NCBI RefSeq assembly: GCF_000337215.1
Contig: NZ_AOHZ01000096.1
Location: 25,517 to 65,714, forward strand
Direction of reading: 5' to 3'
DNA from: Natronolimnohabitans innermongolicus JCM 12255
GTDB taxonomy: Archaea > Halobacteriota > Halobacteria > Halobacteriales > Natrialbaceae
Length of the DNA: 40,198 nucleotides
In this document: positions 1 through 6,660 of the stretch, piece after piece
Layout: each line of letters begins with the position of its first letter
Position numbering within the stretch: position 1 is the first letter of the stretch
Notes under the pieces: model-generated
What the model saw: the letters and a program-made list of their open reading frames with translations, nothing else
Database searches by the model: none
What the model was told of the DNA's origin: nothing
Program-made: the position numbers and the translations under genes

Positions 1-563
1 GACGCGTACAGCGAGGCCGTCGCGACGCCTTCGATCGATCGGCCCGGGAGCAGGTCCTCCTCGAGGGCGCGCCGATAGATGACGCTCGCGGTCTCGCGAA
101 CGTTCTCGGGCAGGCCGAGCGCGCTCGCCATCCGGTCGATTTCGCCGAGGGCCTGCTTGAGGTTGCGCTCCTTGGAGTCGCGGGTGCGGAAGCGCTCGTT
201 CCAGGTGCGAAGCCGTTGCATCTTCTGGCGCTGGCGGCTCGAGAGCGAGCGGCCGTAGGCGTCTTTGTCCTGCCAGCCGATGTTCGTCGACAGTCCCTGG
301 TCGTGCATCATGTTCGTCGTCGGCGCGCCGACGCGGGACTTTTTGTCCTTCTCGGCGGCGTCGAAGGCCCGCCACTCGGGGCCGCGATCGATCTCGTCTT
401 CTTCGACGACGAGGCCGCAGTCCTCACAGACGGTCTCGGCGTGTTCGGTGTCGGAGATGAGCCGGCCGCCACACTCCGGGCACTGCTCTTTCTCACCCGC
501 CTGTTCGGTGGTTTCCTCGCGCTCTTCGTCGCGTTCGTAGGTTCTGATGGTAGTGTCTGTCAT
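1..563 (-). CDS. tfb: Transcription initiation factor IIB (TFB), 3' end cut by window edge
   Basis: TFB bridges TBP-bound promoter DNA and RNA polymerase. The first 187 residues are visible. An N-terminal zinc ribbon has CPECGG and then CEDCGLV. The B-reader/B-linker region follows, with the GPEWRAF block, RVGAP and the SSRQRQKMQRLRTW segment. The first cyclin-like repeat then begins and runs off the left edge (family length is about 320 residues). The start is the ATG at 561-563, which gives MTDTTIRTYERDE. Haloarchaea usually carry several TFBs, so which paralogue this is cannot be told. The upstream region is AT-rich with BRE/TATA-like sequence about 100 bp before the ATG, so the mRNA may have a leader, unlike many genes here. 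The family assignment is certain; the paralogue is not. Confidence 0.95.
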   Translation of the reverse strand, partial: MTDTTIRTYERDEEREETTEQAGEKEQCPECGGRLISDTEHAETVCEDCGLVVEEDEIDRGPEWRAFDAAEKDKKSRVGAPTTNMMHDQGLSTNIGWQDKDAYGRSLSSRQRQKMQRLRTWNERFRTRDSKERNLKQALGEIDRMASALGLPENVRETASVIYRRALEEDLLPGRSIEGVATASLYA

Positions 564-639
564 GGTGTATCGGACTCGCGTATCGGGTCGGTTACTCGGG
601 GCTCCCGGGTGGGGTAACCAGAAGAAACCCGGTTGCCTC

Positions 640-745
640 GGCTAACATAGAGTAAGGCCGTAACGCATATAAAGGTTTCGCCTACTTTATAAACTATTCG
701 GGAATGTATTTATATATGTTCCGGTTATATACCTATTAATCGTGT
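640..745. promoter_or_regulatory. AT-rich promoter region upstream of tfb
   Basis: The gap between tfb (start 563) and the DUF357 gene (3' end 1016) is about 450 bp with no credible gene. Its left part is strikingly AT-rich for this genome. Read on the minus strand, a CGAAACC / TTTATATG block near 665-680 resembles a BRE plus TATA box for tfb. A second TATA-like run (TTTATAAA) lies near 685-692, and more AT-rich sequence extends to 745. Several start sites are possible. From 746 to 1015 I see nothing recognisable. Confidence 0.45.
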
Positions 746-1015
746 TGGTATCGTAGGTCGTCGGCTCCGACTGACACGGGGGGTTCCGGACGCGCCGTCG
801 ATTCGACTTGTGCCCGATGGTTGTGTTTCGGTTCACTCGAGCATCACCGCAACCGGACCTATACGGGGAAATGTACAGAAAGGTAGCGTCCAAATACATT
901 GGCGCGACGTTCTGAACGGTTCAACGGTCGTGCCGGTCGGGGACGCTATCGGAACGGGCGGGTCGGCGGTCGAGAACCGATCGCTGAGGGGACGACGGCC
1001 GGACCCGAGCGTCGA

Positions 1016-1300
1016 TCACACCGTAAACAGGTGCCCCTCGGTCGGAACGTCGAACAGCCCGATCCGTGCGCCGGCGTCGAGCCACGCGTGTCCGTAGGAA
1101 AACGACGCCAGCGCGTTGACGAGGTCGTCCGATTCGCGAAAGTGTCTGCCGTCCTCGAGGTACGACGCCGCCATCTCGTAACACTCCTCGGCGGCCTCGG
1201 CCATCGGCGTTCCCGCCGGCGGGGCGACCGACGCCTCCTCGAGGGCCTCCGCGAGTAGCGCTCCGTATCGGTCCGTCTTCTCCTCGAGTTCTGCGGCCAT
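1016..1300 (-). CDS. DUF357 family protein
   Basis: A 94-residue, mostly helical acidic protein starting MAAELEEKTDRYGALL and ending GHLFTV. The EEKTDRY start, the central ECYEMAASYLEDGRHF segment and the LASFSYGHAWLDAG segment match my memory of the archaeal DUF357 family, a small helical-bundle protein of unknown function. The ATG at 1298-1300 is chosen over an in-frame upstream start at 1360, because the extra 20 residues look like translated intergenic sequence. It is divergent from the DUF389 gene across about 250 bp. No function is assigned. Confidence 0.8.
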   Translation of the reverse strand: MAAELEEKTDRYGALLAEALEEASVAPPAGTPMAEAAEECYEMAASYLEDGRHFRESDDLVNALASFSYGHAWLDAGARIGLFDVPTEGHLFTV

Positions 1301-1553
1301 ACTCGAGTGTCCGCGGGCGCATCCGTAAAGTCGTCGACAGGGGGCCGGAAGGTACCTCATCCCAGCGCGTACCGGTTACGTTCGCTCGGGACGTCGGCTC
1401 CGAGTCGCGGTCGCTCGCACACGGTCTGCGCTCCGCCGATCGTGTCGTTCCGACGATTGTGCGATCGGAAACAGTTCGGCGCTCGAGGCGTCGTCGCTCC
1501 GGTCGAGCGGTAACGCCTACATAGGTATCACACTGGCTCTCGCCTCTGGAGAC

Positions 1554-2855
1554 GTGCGACGAATCGAGGTGTTCGTGCCCGAGGATCGGTGCGCCGACGC
1601 GCTCGCCGTCCTCGACGACGAGGGGATCGATTACGTCCGAACCGCCGAGAGCGGCGACGGCGTCGACGGCGAACTCATCACCTTCCCGCTGCCGGCGCAG
1701 GCGGTCGAATCCGTGTTGACGGCGCTCGACGAAGCCGGTATCGACGACGACTTCGTCGTGGTCTCCTCGATCGAAACGGCGCGGACGCCTCGAATCGACG
1801 ACCTCGAGGATCGGTACGTCAACGGACGGGCGGAAGACGACAGCATCGCCCACGCCGAGATTCGTGCCCGCGCGCTCGAGATGACGCCGGGTCGCCTCAC
1901 CTACTACGCGATGACCGTCATCAGCGCGATCGTCGCGACCGCGGGACTGCTGCTCGATTCGCCCGCGATCGTCGTCGGCTCGATGGTAATCGCCCCGCAG
2001 GTCAGCGCTGCACTGACGGGAACCGTCGGCCTCGTGCTCGACGATCGCGAGATGGTCGTCGACGGACTGGCGTCGTTGGTGCTGGGACTCGGCGTCGCGA
2101 TCGGCAGCGCGTTCGTCTTCGCGTGGCTGGTCCAGTTCGGCGGCTTCGTTCCGTCGACGATCGATATCACGGCGATCGCGCAGGTCCAGAACCGCATCTC
2201 GCCGGGACTGCTGACGATTATCGTCGGGATTGGTGCCGGAGCTGCAGGTGCGTTCGGGCTCGCGACGGCAATTCCCGTCTCGCTGGTCGGCGTGATGATC
2301 GCCGTCGCGCTCATCCCCGCGGCTGCCGCCGTCGGCATCGGCGCCGCCTGGGGCGACGCGCCCGTCGCCATCGGCGCGTTCTTGCTCGTCGCGGTCAACG
2401 CCACGTCGATCCTCCTCTCGGGGCTCGCCGTCTTCTGGTACCTCGGCTACCGCCCCGACGACTGGACCCCCGGCTCAGTCCGGGAGAACCGCTCCGGACA
2501 CTGGTTCGACACGCTCGCCGTCGCCGTCGTCCTGGGCGTGGTCGTCCTCTCCGTCGGCGGCGTCGCGCTCGGTCAGTACGTTCTCTACGAGAACGCCGTC
2601 AACGACGAAGTCCGAACCGTCCTCGACGACGAGGAGTACGACGACCTCGAGCTCGTCGAGGTTCGAACCGAGTTCGTCGGCGGCGGCGTCGGCAGCGACG
2701 AGTCCGAAGTCACCGTCGTCGTCCAGCGACCCGCCGACGCCCCCTATCCGAATCTGGGAGGCGACCTCGAGTCGAGCGTCAGCGAACGGACCGATCGGGA
2801 CGTCGCCATCGTCGTCGAGTACGTCGACGCCGACCGGTCTCCCGAGCCCTCCTGA
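1554..2855 (+). CDS. DUF389 / TIGR00341 family integral membrane protein
   Basis: A 433-residue protein beginning with GTG. Residues 1 to about 95 form a soluble ferredoxin-like region (RRIEVFVPEDRCADALAVL). Six or seven hydrophobic segments follow, between about residues 115 and 345, including the conserved SPAIVVGSMVIAPQ stretch typical of DUF389. A short acidic C-terminal domain (DDLELVEVRTEF onward) is probably cytoplasmic or exposed. The family is widespread in haloarchaea and its substrate or role is unknown. The GTG at 1554 is the most upstream credible start and begins the canonical MRRIEVFVP. It precedes the redox gene at 2934 by 78 bp but has its own promoter context, so a shared operon is uncertain. 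Confidence 0.88.
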   Translation: MRRIEVFVPEDRCADALAVLDDEGIDYVRTAESGDGVDGELITFPLPAQAVESVLTALDEAGIDDDFVVVSSIETARTPRIDDLEDRYVNGRAEDDSIAHAEIRARALEMTPGRLTYYAMTVISAIVATAGLLLDSPAIVVGSMVIAPQVSAALTGTVGLVLDDREMVVDGLASLVLGLGVAIGSAFVFAWLVQFGGFVPSTIDITAIAQVQNRISPGLLTIIVGIGAGAAGAFGLATAIPVSLVGVMIAVALIPAAAAVGIGAAWGDAPVAIGAFLLVAVNATSILLSGLAVFWYLGYRPDDWTPGSVRENRSGHWFDTLAVAVVLGVVVLSVGGVALGQYVLYENAVNDEVRTVLDDEEYDDLELVEVRTEFVGGGVGSDESEVTVVVQRPADAPYPNLGGDLESSVSERTDRDVAIVVEYVDADRSPEPS

Positions 2856-2933
2856 CTGGAGTCGGCGTCATAGATGCGTCGATGATTTGCTGAGAACGCA
2901 AGCGGTTTAGGCGCTCTGTCCCAACCTGTCGGT

Positions 2934-4262
2934 ATGAGCGACCAGCCACGCGTCGAGATCTATACTAAAGAGGACTGCCCCTATTGCGAGAAAGCCAAGG
3001 ACCTCTTCGATGCGAAAGAAATCGAGTACGAGACCTACAACGTCACGGGCGACGACGACCGCTTCGAGGAGATGGTCGAGCGAGCGAACGGTCGCAAGAC
3101 CGCCCCTGAGGTCTTCATCGACGACGAACTCATCGGCGGCTGGGACGATACGAGCGCGCTCGACGAGACGGGCGAACTCGACGAGAAACTGGGTATCGCG
3201 GACGACGGCGACGACGATGACGTCGTCGAACACCGCAAACTGATCATCGCCGGAACGGGGATCGCCGGGCTGACGGCGGCGATCTACGCCGGCCGATCGA
3301 ACAACGATCCGCTGGTCATCGAAGGCGACGAGCCGGGCGGCCAGCTCACCCTCACCACGGACGTCGCGAACTACCCCGGCTTCCCCGAGGGCATTAGCGG
3401 CCCCGACCTCGTCAACAACATGAAAGAACAGGCCCGTCAGTTCGGCGCCGAACTGAAAAACGGCATCATCGACACCGTCGACGCCGATCAGCGGCCGTTC
3501 CGCGTCGAACTTACGAACGGGGATGTCTACACCGCCGACGCCGTCATCGCGGCCTCCGGTGCCAGCGCTCGAACGCTCGGCATCCCCGGTGAGGACGAAC
3601 TCATGGGCTACGGCCTCTCGACTTGCGCCACGTGCGACGGCGCGTTCTTCCGCGGCGAGGACATGCTCGTCGTCGGCGGCGGCGACGCCGCCATGGAGGA
3701 GGCGACCTTCCTCACGAAGTTCGCCGACACCGTCTACATCGCCCACCGACGCGAGGAGTTCCGCGCGGAGGACTACTGGGTCGATCGCGTCCACGAGAAG
3801 GTCGAAGAGGGCGAGATCGAGATCATGAAAAACACCGAAGTGATCGAACTCCACGGCTCCCAGGAGGAGGGCGTCGACCACGTCACGCTCGTCGAAAACG
3901 AGCAGGGCCACCCGACGGATCGACTGGACGACCCCGAAACCAACGAGTTCGAGTTCGACGTCGGCGCGGTCTTCTTCGCGATCGGTCACACGCCGAACAC
4001 GGACTACCTCGAGGGCACCGGCGTCGAGATGGACGACGAGGGCTACCTCCGCACGCAGGGCGGCGACGGCGGCGGACAGACCGAAACCGACGTCCCCGGC
4101 ATCTTCGGCGCCGGCGACGTCGTCGACTACCACTACCAGCAAGCCGTCACGGCCGCCGGAATGGGCTCGAAGGCCGCACTGGACGCCGACGAGTACCTCG
4201 AGGATCTCGAGCGAGCGGACTCGAGCGTCGAGGAAGCCGAGCCGGCCGCAGCGGACGACTGA
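2934..4262 (+). CDS. trxB: Glutaredoxin-thioredoxin reductase fusion
   Basis: A 442-residue two-part flavoprotein. Residues 1-90 are a complete glutaredoxin: active site CPYC (15-18), cis-proline motif TAPEV (P58) and the GGWDD motif (68-72). A short acidic linker (DDGDDDDVVE) leads to a low-molecular-weight thioredoxin reductase: FAD motif GTGIAG (107-112), EGDEPGGQL, redox CATC (231-234), NADPH motif VGGGDAAMEEA (247 on), HRRE, and a C-terminal GIFGAGDVVD flavin motif. It probably moves electrons from NADPH through FAD and the CATC disulfide to the fused glutaredoxin and/or a separate thioredoxin. Haloarchaea use gamma-glutamylcysteine rather than glutathione, so a reductase-linked glutaredoxin makes sense, but the partner is inferred. 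A TATA-like GTTTAG at 2905-2910 lies 27 bp upstream, so the transcript is probably leaderless. Confidence 0.93.
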   Translation: MSDQPRVEIYTKEDCPYCEKAKDLFDAKEIEYETYNVTGDDDRFEEMVERANGRKTAPEVFIDDELIGGWDDTSALDETGELDEKLGIADDGDDDDVVEHRKLIIAGTGIAGLTAAIYAGRSNNDPLVIEGDEPGGQLTLTTDVANYPGFPEGISGPDLVNNMKEQARQFGAELKNGIIDTVDADQRPFRVELTNGDVYTADAVIAASGASARTLGIPGEDELMGYGLSTCATCDGAFFRGEDMLVVGGGDAAMEEATFLTKFADTVYIAHRREEFRAEDYWVDRVHEKVEEGEIEIMKNTEVIELHGSQEEGVDHVTLVENEQGHPTDRLDDPETNEFEFDVGAVFFAIGHTPNTDYLEGTGVEMDDEGYLRTQGGDGGGQTETDVPGIFGAGDVVDYHYQQAVTAAGMGSKAALDADEYLEDLERADSSVEEAEPAAADD

Positions 4263-4301
4263 ACTGCTCGAGCCGAAGTTGGTTCGGGTTTTGGTGTGAT
4301 C

Positions 4302-4380
4302 GATCGCAGTCGATTGCGGTTGATCGCAGCCAGTTGCGGTTGATCGCAGTCGATTGCAGTCGGTTACGGTCGATTGTCAT
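4302..4380. repeat. 20-bp tandem repeats at the edge of the origin
   Basis: Three consecutive 20-bp units start with GATCGCAG at 4302, 4322 and 4342. Unit 2 differs from unit 1 at three positions and unit 3 differs at two. A degenerate fourth unit (GGTTACGGTCGATTGTCAT) ends at 4380. The period is close to two helical turns. They sit between the trxB fusion stop and the ORB/AT-rich origin region and could be an iteron-like protein-binding array or slippage-derived sequence. Confidence 0.75.
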
Positions 4381-4489
4381 CCGAGTTCGTCGAATTTGCG
4401 CTCTTTTCGTCTCCGCTTTCTCTGCTTCTCGGCTCGAGTCGCAGTGTCTCGTCGATCAATCTGTCGCTGAAGTGGGTGTGTCACCAGCT

Positions 4490-4540
4490 GAGAGAGAGAA
4501 GAAAGCGAAAGCGCGGAGAGCGTAGAAGGGAAGGGAGCGG
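4490..4540. other. Purine-rich tract beside the origin
   Basis: Of 51 bases on the + strand, only six are pyrimidines by my count. The tract begins with an AGAGAGAG run and contains GAAAGCGAAAGCGCGGAGAG and GAAGGGAAGGGAG. Such tracts can form triplexes or favour strand separation. It lies about 40 bp before the first ORB. No gene covers it. Confidence 0.6.
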
Positions 4541-4561
4541 TTCGAATCCGCGCGGAGAAGT

Positions 4562-4578
4562 CCGTTCCGGCGGAACGG
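4562..4578. repeat. Perfect 17-nt palindrome next to the first ORB
   Basis: CCGTTCCG and CGGAACGG are perfect 8-bp arms around a single central G. The palindrome ends two bases before the minus-strand ORB at 4580. It could be a protein-binding dyad or a small cruciform within the origin. Confidence 0.7.
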
Positions 4579-4579
4579 G

Positions 4580-4602
4580 CACACCCCTCGTTTTCAGTGA
4601 AA
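4580..4602 (-). promoter_or_regulatory. Origin recognition box (ORB 1, minus orientation)
   Basis: Read on the minus strand it is TTTCACTGAAAACGAGGGG followed by TGTG, identical over 23 bp to ORB 2. It has a dyad half (TTTCA-C-TGAAA) and an asymmetric G-rich tail, the type of G-string described for haloarchaeal ORBs. A C6 run at 4615-4620 lies close behind it. Confidence 0.88.
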
Positions 4603-4639
4603 GCGGCGAACGTCTCCCCCCGATTGGCGTAGCAGAACG

Positions 4640-4767
4640 CAGCAACTACAGAGAGTATTTAAAGAAACCATCTGTAGAGCTATCGAAATCCTAGGTTGGG
4701 TTTCTGGGTACTCTCTGTTGGTATCCACACTACTACTTTACCGATACAATAAATAATATAATAATGC
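4640..4767. other. AT-rich duplex unwinding element
   Basis: The richest A+T stretch of the locus lies between the two inverted ORBs. It includes AGTATTTAAAGAAACC near 4655 and a long A/T run with few G or C at about 4735-4765. No coding sequence crosses it convincingly. Position and composition fit the site of initial strand opening. Confidence 0.8.
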
Positions 4768-4818
4768 GATCAAGGTCGTCGCTGCAATCGCGCTTCGCGG
4801 ACCCCCACTTGTACACCG

Positions 4819-4841
4819 TTTCACTGAAAACGAGGGGTGTG
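4819..4841 (+). promoter_or_regulatory. Origin recognition box (ORB 2, plus orientation)
   Basis: A 23-bp exact copy of ORB 1 in the opposite orientation, on the gene-proximal side of the AT-rich region. Confidence 0.88.
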
Positions 4842-4903
4842 TGCGTCGCCGTCTCGTTCGATCCGTTCGATGATCTGTCCGCTCTCTTCTACCGTCTCGA
4901 GTC

Positions 4904-4926
4904 TTTCACTGAAAATCTGGTTCGGT
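4904..4926 (+). promoter_or_regulatory. Partial ORB overlapping the orc1/cdc6 promoter
   Basis: The dyad half TTTCACTGAAAA is intact, but the G-rich tail is replaced by TCTGGTTCGGTG. It ends three bases before the TATA box at 4930, so bound Orc1/Cdc6 could interfere with TBP/TFB and autoregulate the gene (inference). Confidence 0.65.
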
Positions 4927-4929
4927 GCG

Positions 4930-4937
4930 TTTATCAT
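4930..4937 (+). promoter_or_regulatory. TATA box of orc1/cdc6
   Basis: TTTATCAT is centred about 28 bp before the ATG at 4961. This spacing implies a leaderless transcript and decides the start codon. The in-frame GTG at 4925 lies upstream of this box and is therefore unlikely. Confidence 0.65.
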
Positions 4938-4960
4938 CCCGGTCTGGAAAGTCACCCGCA

Positions 4961-6244
4961 ATGGGAACTGATCCGATCCCGACGCCCTCGATCGAGGAAC
5001 TCCAGGACGATCCGATGGCGGACGATTCGACTTCCATCTTTCGCCGTCGGGAACTCCTCCGTCCCCAGCACGTGCCACAGAAGGATCGCATCGTCGGGCG
5101 CGACCGCGAAATCGAGACCGTCGAAGCGCTGCTCAAACCGGCGGCGTTCGGCGACCCGCCCGAGAGCGGCTTTCTGTTCGGCAAGACGGGGACCGGGAAG
5201 TCGCTGGTCGCCAAACACGTCACCGGCCGCGCCCGCGGCATCGCACAGATGCAGGGAACCGACCTGACGGCCGCCTACGTCGACTGCGATCAGTACAACA
5301 CGGAGACGCGAGCCGCTCGCAAGATGGCCTTCGAGGTCCGCGACGCGGTCGATCCCGACCGCTACATCCCGAAAGACGGCGTCGGCGCGAGCCGCTACTA
5401 CGACGCGCTGTGGGACGGCGACGGCCTCCTCCACGATTCGGACTCCCTGATCGTTATCCTCGACGAGATCGACAAACTCGGCGACGACACCGCCGAAATT
5501 CTCTCGAAACTCTCTCGCTCCGAAGAGGCCGGCAAGACCGGCTGTTACATCTCCGTCGTCGCGATCAGCAACAAGACCGACTACACGGACGCGCCCGACG
5601 AGCGCGTCGCCTCGAGTTTCCAGGACGATCCGATCATCTTCCCTCCCTACGACGCCAACCAGTTACAGGCCATCCTCGAGCGGCGTCGGGACGCCTTCGA
5701 GGACGACGTCCTCGAGGCGGGCGTGATCGAACTGGCATCCGCACTCGCCGCCCGGGATCACGGCGACGCGCGTCGAGCGCTCGACATCCTGCGCTCGGCC
5801 GGCAAACTCGCCGAGAAAGACGACAGCGAACGGGTGACCGAGGATCACGTTCGGAAAGCCGACGAGTACAGCGACCTCAACCGCTCGATTCAGGTCATCA
5901 AAAACGGGACGCCCCACTCGCGGTACGCCCTCTACGCGCTCGCGTACCTGACCAAATCGAAGCTCACCGACTCGTTCTCGACCGGCGAGGTCTACGACAC
6001 CTACTGCGTCGTCGCCGACGTCGTCGCCGGCGAGTCGTTGACCCACCAGCGCGTGCTGGACCTGATGAAAAAGTGGACGCTCCCGGAGATCACCGAGAGC
6101 CGCCACACCGGCGGCGGTAAGGGGCAGGGCAGCTATCGAACCCACCGACTGCTTCACGATCCCGACGTCGTGATGAGCGCCTGCCTCGAGTCCGCCGACG
6201 ACCAGCGCAACGTGTTGAACGCTCTCTCAGAGTCGTCGATCTGA
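4961..6244 (+). CDS. orc1: Orc1/Cdc6 family replication initiator
   Basis: A 427-residue AAA+ initiator that binds ORBs and helps load the MCM helicase. Seen in order: N-terminal extension; IVGRDREIETV (44-54); Walker A GKTGTGKS (74-81); Walker B VILDEID (165-171); sensor 1 AISNKTDY (about N204); sensor 2 GDARRALDILRSAG (268-281); then a winged-helix DNA-binding domain from about residue 310 (ALAYLTKSKLTDSFSTGEVYD, then the wing GGGKGQGSYRTH). The length is typical. The start is fixed by the TATA box at 4930. The gene is embedded in its own ORBs, upstream and downstream, so this initiator presumably serves this origin. Haloarchaea carry several paralogues, so the numbering (orc1, cdc6A and so on) is uncertain. 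Confidence 0.96.
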   Translation: MGTDPIPTPSIEELQDDPMADDSTSIFRRRELLRPQHVPQKDRIVGRDREIETVEALLKPAAFGDPPESGFLFGKTGTGKSLVAKHVTGRARGIAQMQGTDLTAAYVDCDQYNTETRAARKMAFEVRDAVDPDRYIPKDGVGASRYYDALWDGDGLLHDSDSLIVILDEIDKLGDDTAEILSKLSRSEEAGKTGCYISVVAISNKTDYTDAPDERVASSFQDDPIIFPPYDANQLQAILERRRDAFEDDVLEAGVIELASALAARDHGDARRALDILRSAGKLAEKDDSERVTEDHVRKADEYSDLNRSIQVIKNGTPHSRYALYALAYLTKSKLTDSFSTGEVYDTYCVVADVVAGESLTHQRVLDLMKKWTLPEITESRHTGGGKGQGSYRTHRLLHDPDVVMSACLESADDQRNVLNALSESSI

Positions 6245-6247
6245 ACG

Positions 6248-6261
6248 CCTCACTGAAAGCG
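6248..6261 (+). promoter_or_regulatory. Partial ORB just after the orc1/cdc6 stop
   Basis: CCTCACTGAAAGCG retains the dyad half but has no G-rich tail. It lies three bases beyond the stop codon and 25 bp before the first full downstream ORB. Confidence 0.5.
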
Positions 6262-6272
6262 TCATCCGAACG

Positions 6273-6295
6273 CCTCACTGAAAACGAGGGGTGCG
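6273..6295 (+). promoter_or_regulatory. Downstream ORB a
   Basis: CCTCACTGAAAACGAGGGG plus TGCG. It matches ORB 2 except at the first two bases and one tail base. It is the first of four same-orientation ORBs behind orc1/cdc6. Confidence 0.82.
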
Positions 6296-6328
6296 TTTCG
6301 CGACGATCCGGTCGACGTACTCGCCGCG

Positions 6329-6351
6329 TTTCACTGAAAACGAGGGGTGTC
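6329..6351 (+). promoter_or_regulatory. Downstream ORB b
   Basis: TTTCACTGAAAACGAGGGG plus TGTC, essentially identical to ORB 2. It starts 56 bp after ORB a. Confidence 0.85.
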
Positions 6352-6383
6352 CTGCCACAGGGACGCACGACCGTCTTGCCATT

Positions 6384-6406
6384 TTTCACTGAAAGCGAGG
6401 GGTGTC
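6384..6406 (+). promoter_or_regulatory. Downstream ORB c
   Basis: TTTCACTGAAAGCGAGGGG plus TGTC. One A-to-G change in the core. It starts 55 bp after ORB b. Confidence 0.84.
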
Positions 6407-6438
6407 CTGTGAAGAATCCGCACGGACATTCGACCGGC

Positions 6439-6461
6439 TTTCACTGAAAATGAGGGGTGTG
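6439..6461 (+). promoter_or_regulatory. Downstream ORB d
   Basis: TTTCACTGAAAATGAGGGG plus TGTG. One C-to-T change in the core. It starts 55 bp after ORB c and is the last of the array. Confidence 0.84.
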
Positions 6462-6510
6462 GAACCGCAGGCCGGCGACGCAAACGTCTGTCGTATTCCG
6501 GCTTGCTATC

Positions 6511-6586
6511 GTAGCTCTTGTACGTCACTGCACACCCGATCGAAGGACTGCGTTGGGATCGATGTGTAAATCGGTGCAAGAACTAC
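6511..6586. repeat. Dispersed intergenic palindromic element, copy A
   Basis: The core 6524-6573 contains CACTGCACACCCGATCG and, 25 bases later, an ATCGATGTGT block that pairs with CACACCCGAT when one C is bulged. The outer arms GTAGCTCTTGTAC (6511) and GTGCAAGAACTAC (6574) are complementary at 11 of 13 positions, plus one G-T pair. The whole 76-nt unit can therefore fold as one long hairpin. Copies B (8159-8242) and C (22911-22980) share the core. It lies between the ORB array and a small Cys-rich gene. Confidence 0.78.
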
Positions 6587-6660
6587 TATCGCCGAATCGC
6601 GTAATAATGCGAAACGTAATTCACCCTACGACACTTGACGCTGTAGCCGACAGCGACCGT

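Larger units (their letters stand above)
4580..4960. other. oriC: Replication origin (ORBs, AT-rich unwinding region, orc1/cdc6 promoter)
   Basis: This is a canonical archaeal origin layout immediately upstream of orc1/cdc6. A minus-oriented ORB (4580-4602) and a plus-oriented ORB (4819-4841) face each other across an AT-rich stretch (4640-4767). A third, partial ORB (4904-4926) lies just before the orc1/cdc6 TATA box. The arrangement matches known haloarchaeal origins, in which Orc1/Cdc6 binds ORBs flanking the duplex unwinding element. The upstream repeats, purine tract and palindrome, and the ORB array behind the gene, are probably part of the same locus. Whether it is the main or a secondary chromosomal origin cannot be told from this window. 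Confidence 0.88.

Noticed and set aside
687-899. 70-codon open frame on the minus strand in the tfb upstream region.
   Set aside because: Composition is not acidic, no promoter or family similarity is visible, and it crosses the AT-rich promoter region.
2907-4142. Long open frame on the minus strand across the trxB fusion.
   Set aside because: It is a shadow of the fusion gene, caused by high GC and codon bias; no domain is recognised.
4536-4549. GGTTCGAATCC, which resembles a tRNA T-loop, next to the origin purine tract.
   Set aside because: No D-arm, anticodon arm or paired acceptor stem could be built from the neighbouring 60 bp. At most it is a chance or highly decayed tRNA fragment.
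4925-4960. In-frame GTG start upstream of the orc1/cdc6 ATG.
   Set aside because: It lies upstream of the TATA box at 4930 and within the partial ORB; the ATG at 4961 fits a leaderless transcript.
6273-6461. Regular array of short repeats with unique spacers, which looks like a small CRISPR.
   Set aside because: The same repeat also occurs upstream of orc1/cdc6 in both orientations, and has a dyad plus G-tail typical of an ORB. Repeats vary and no cas genes are near.
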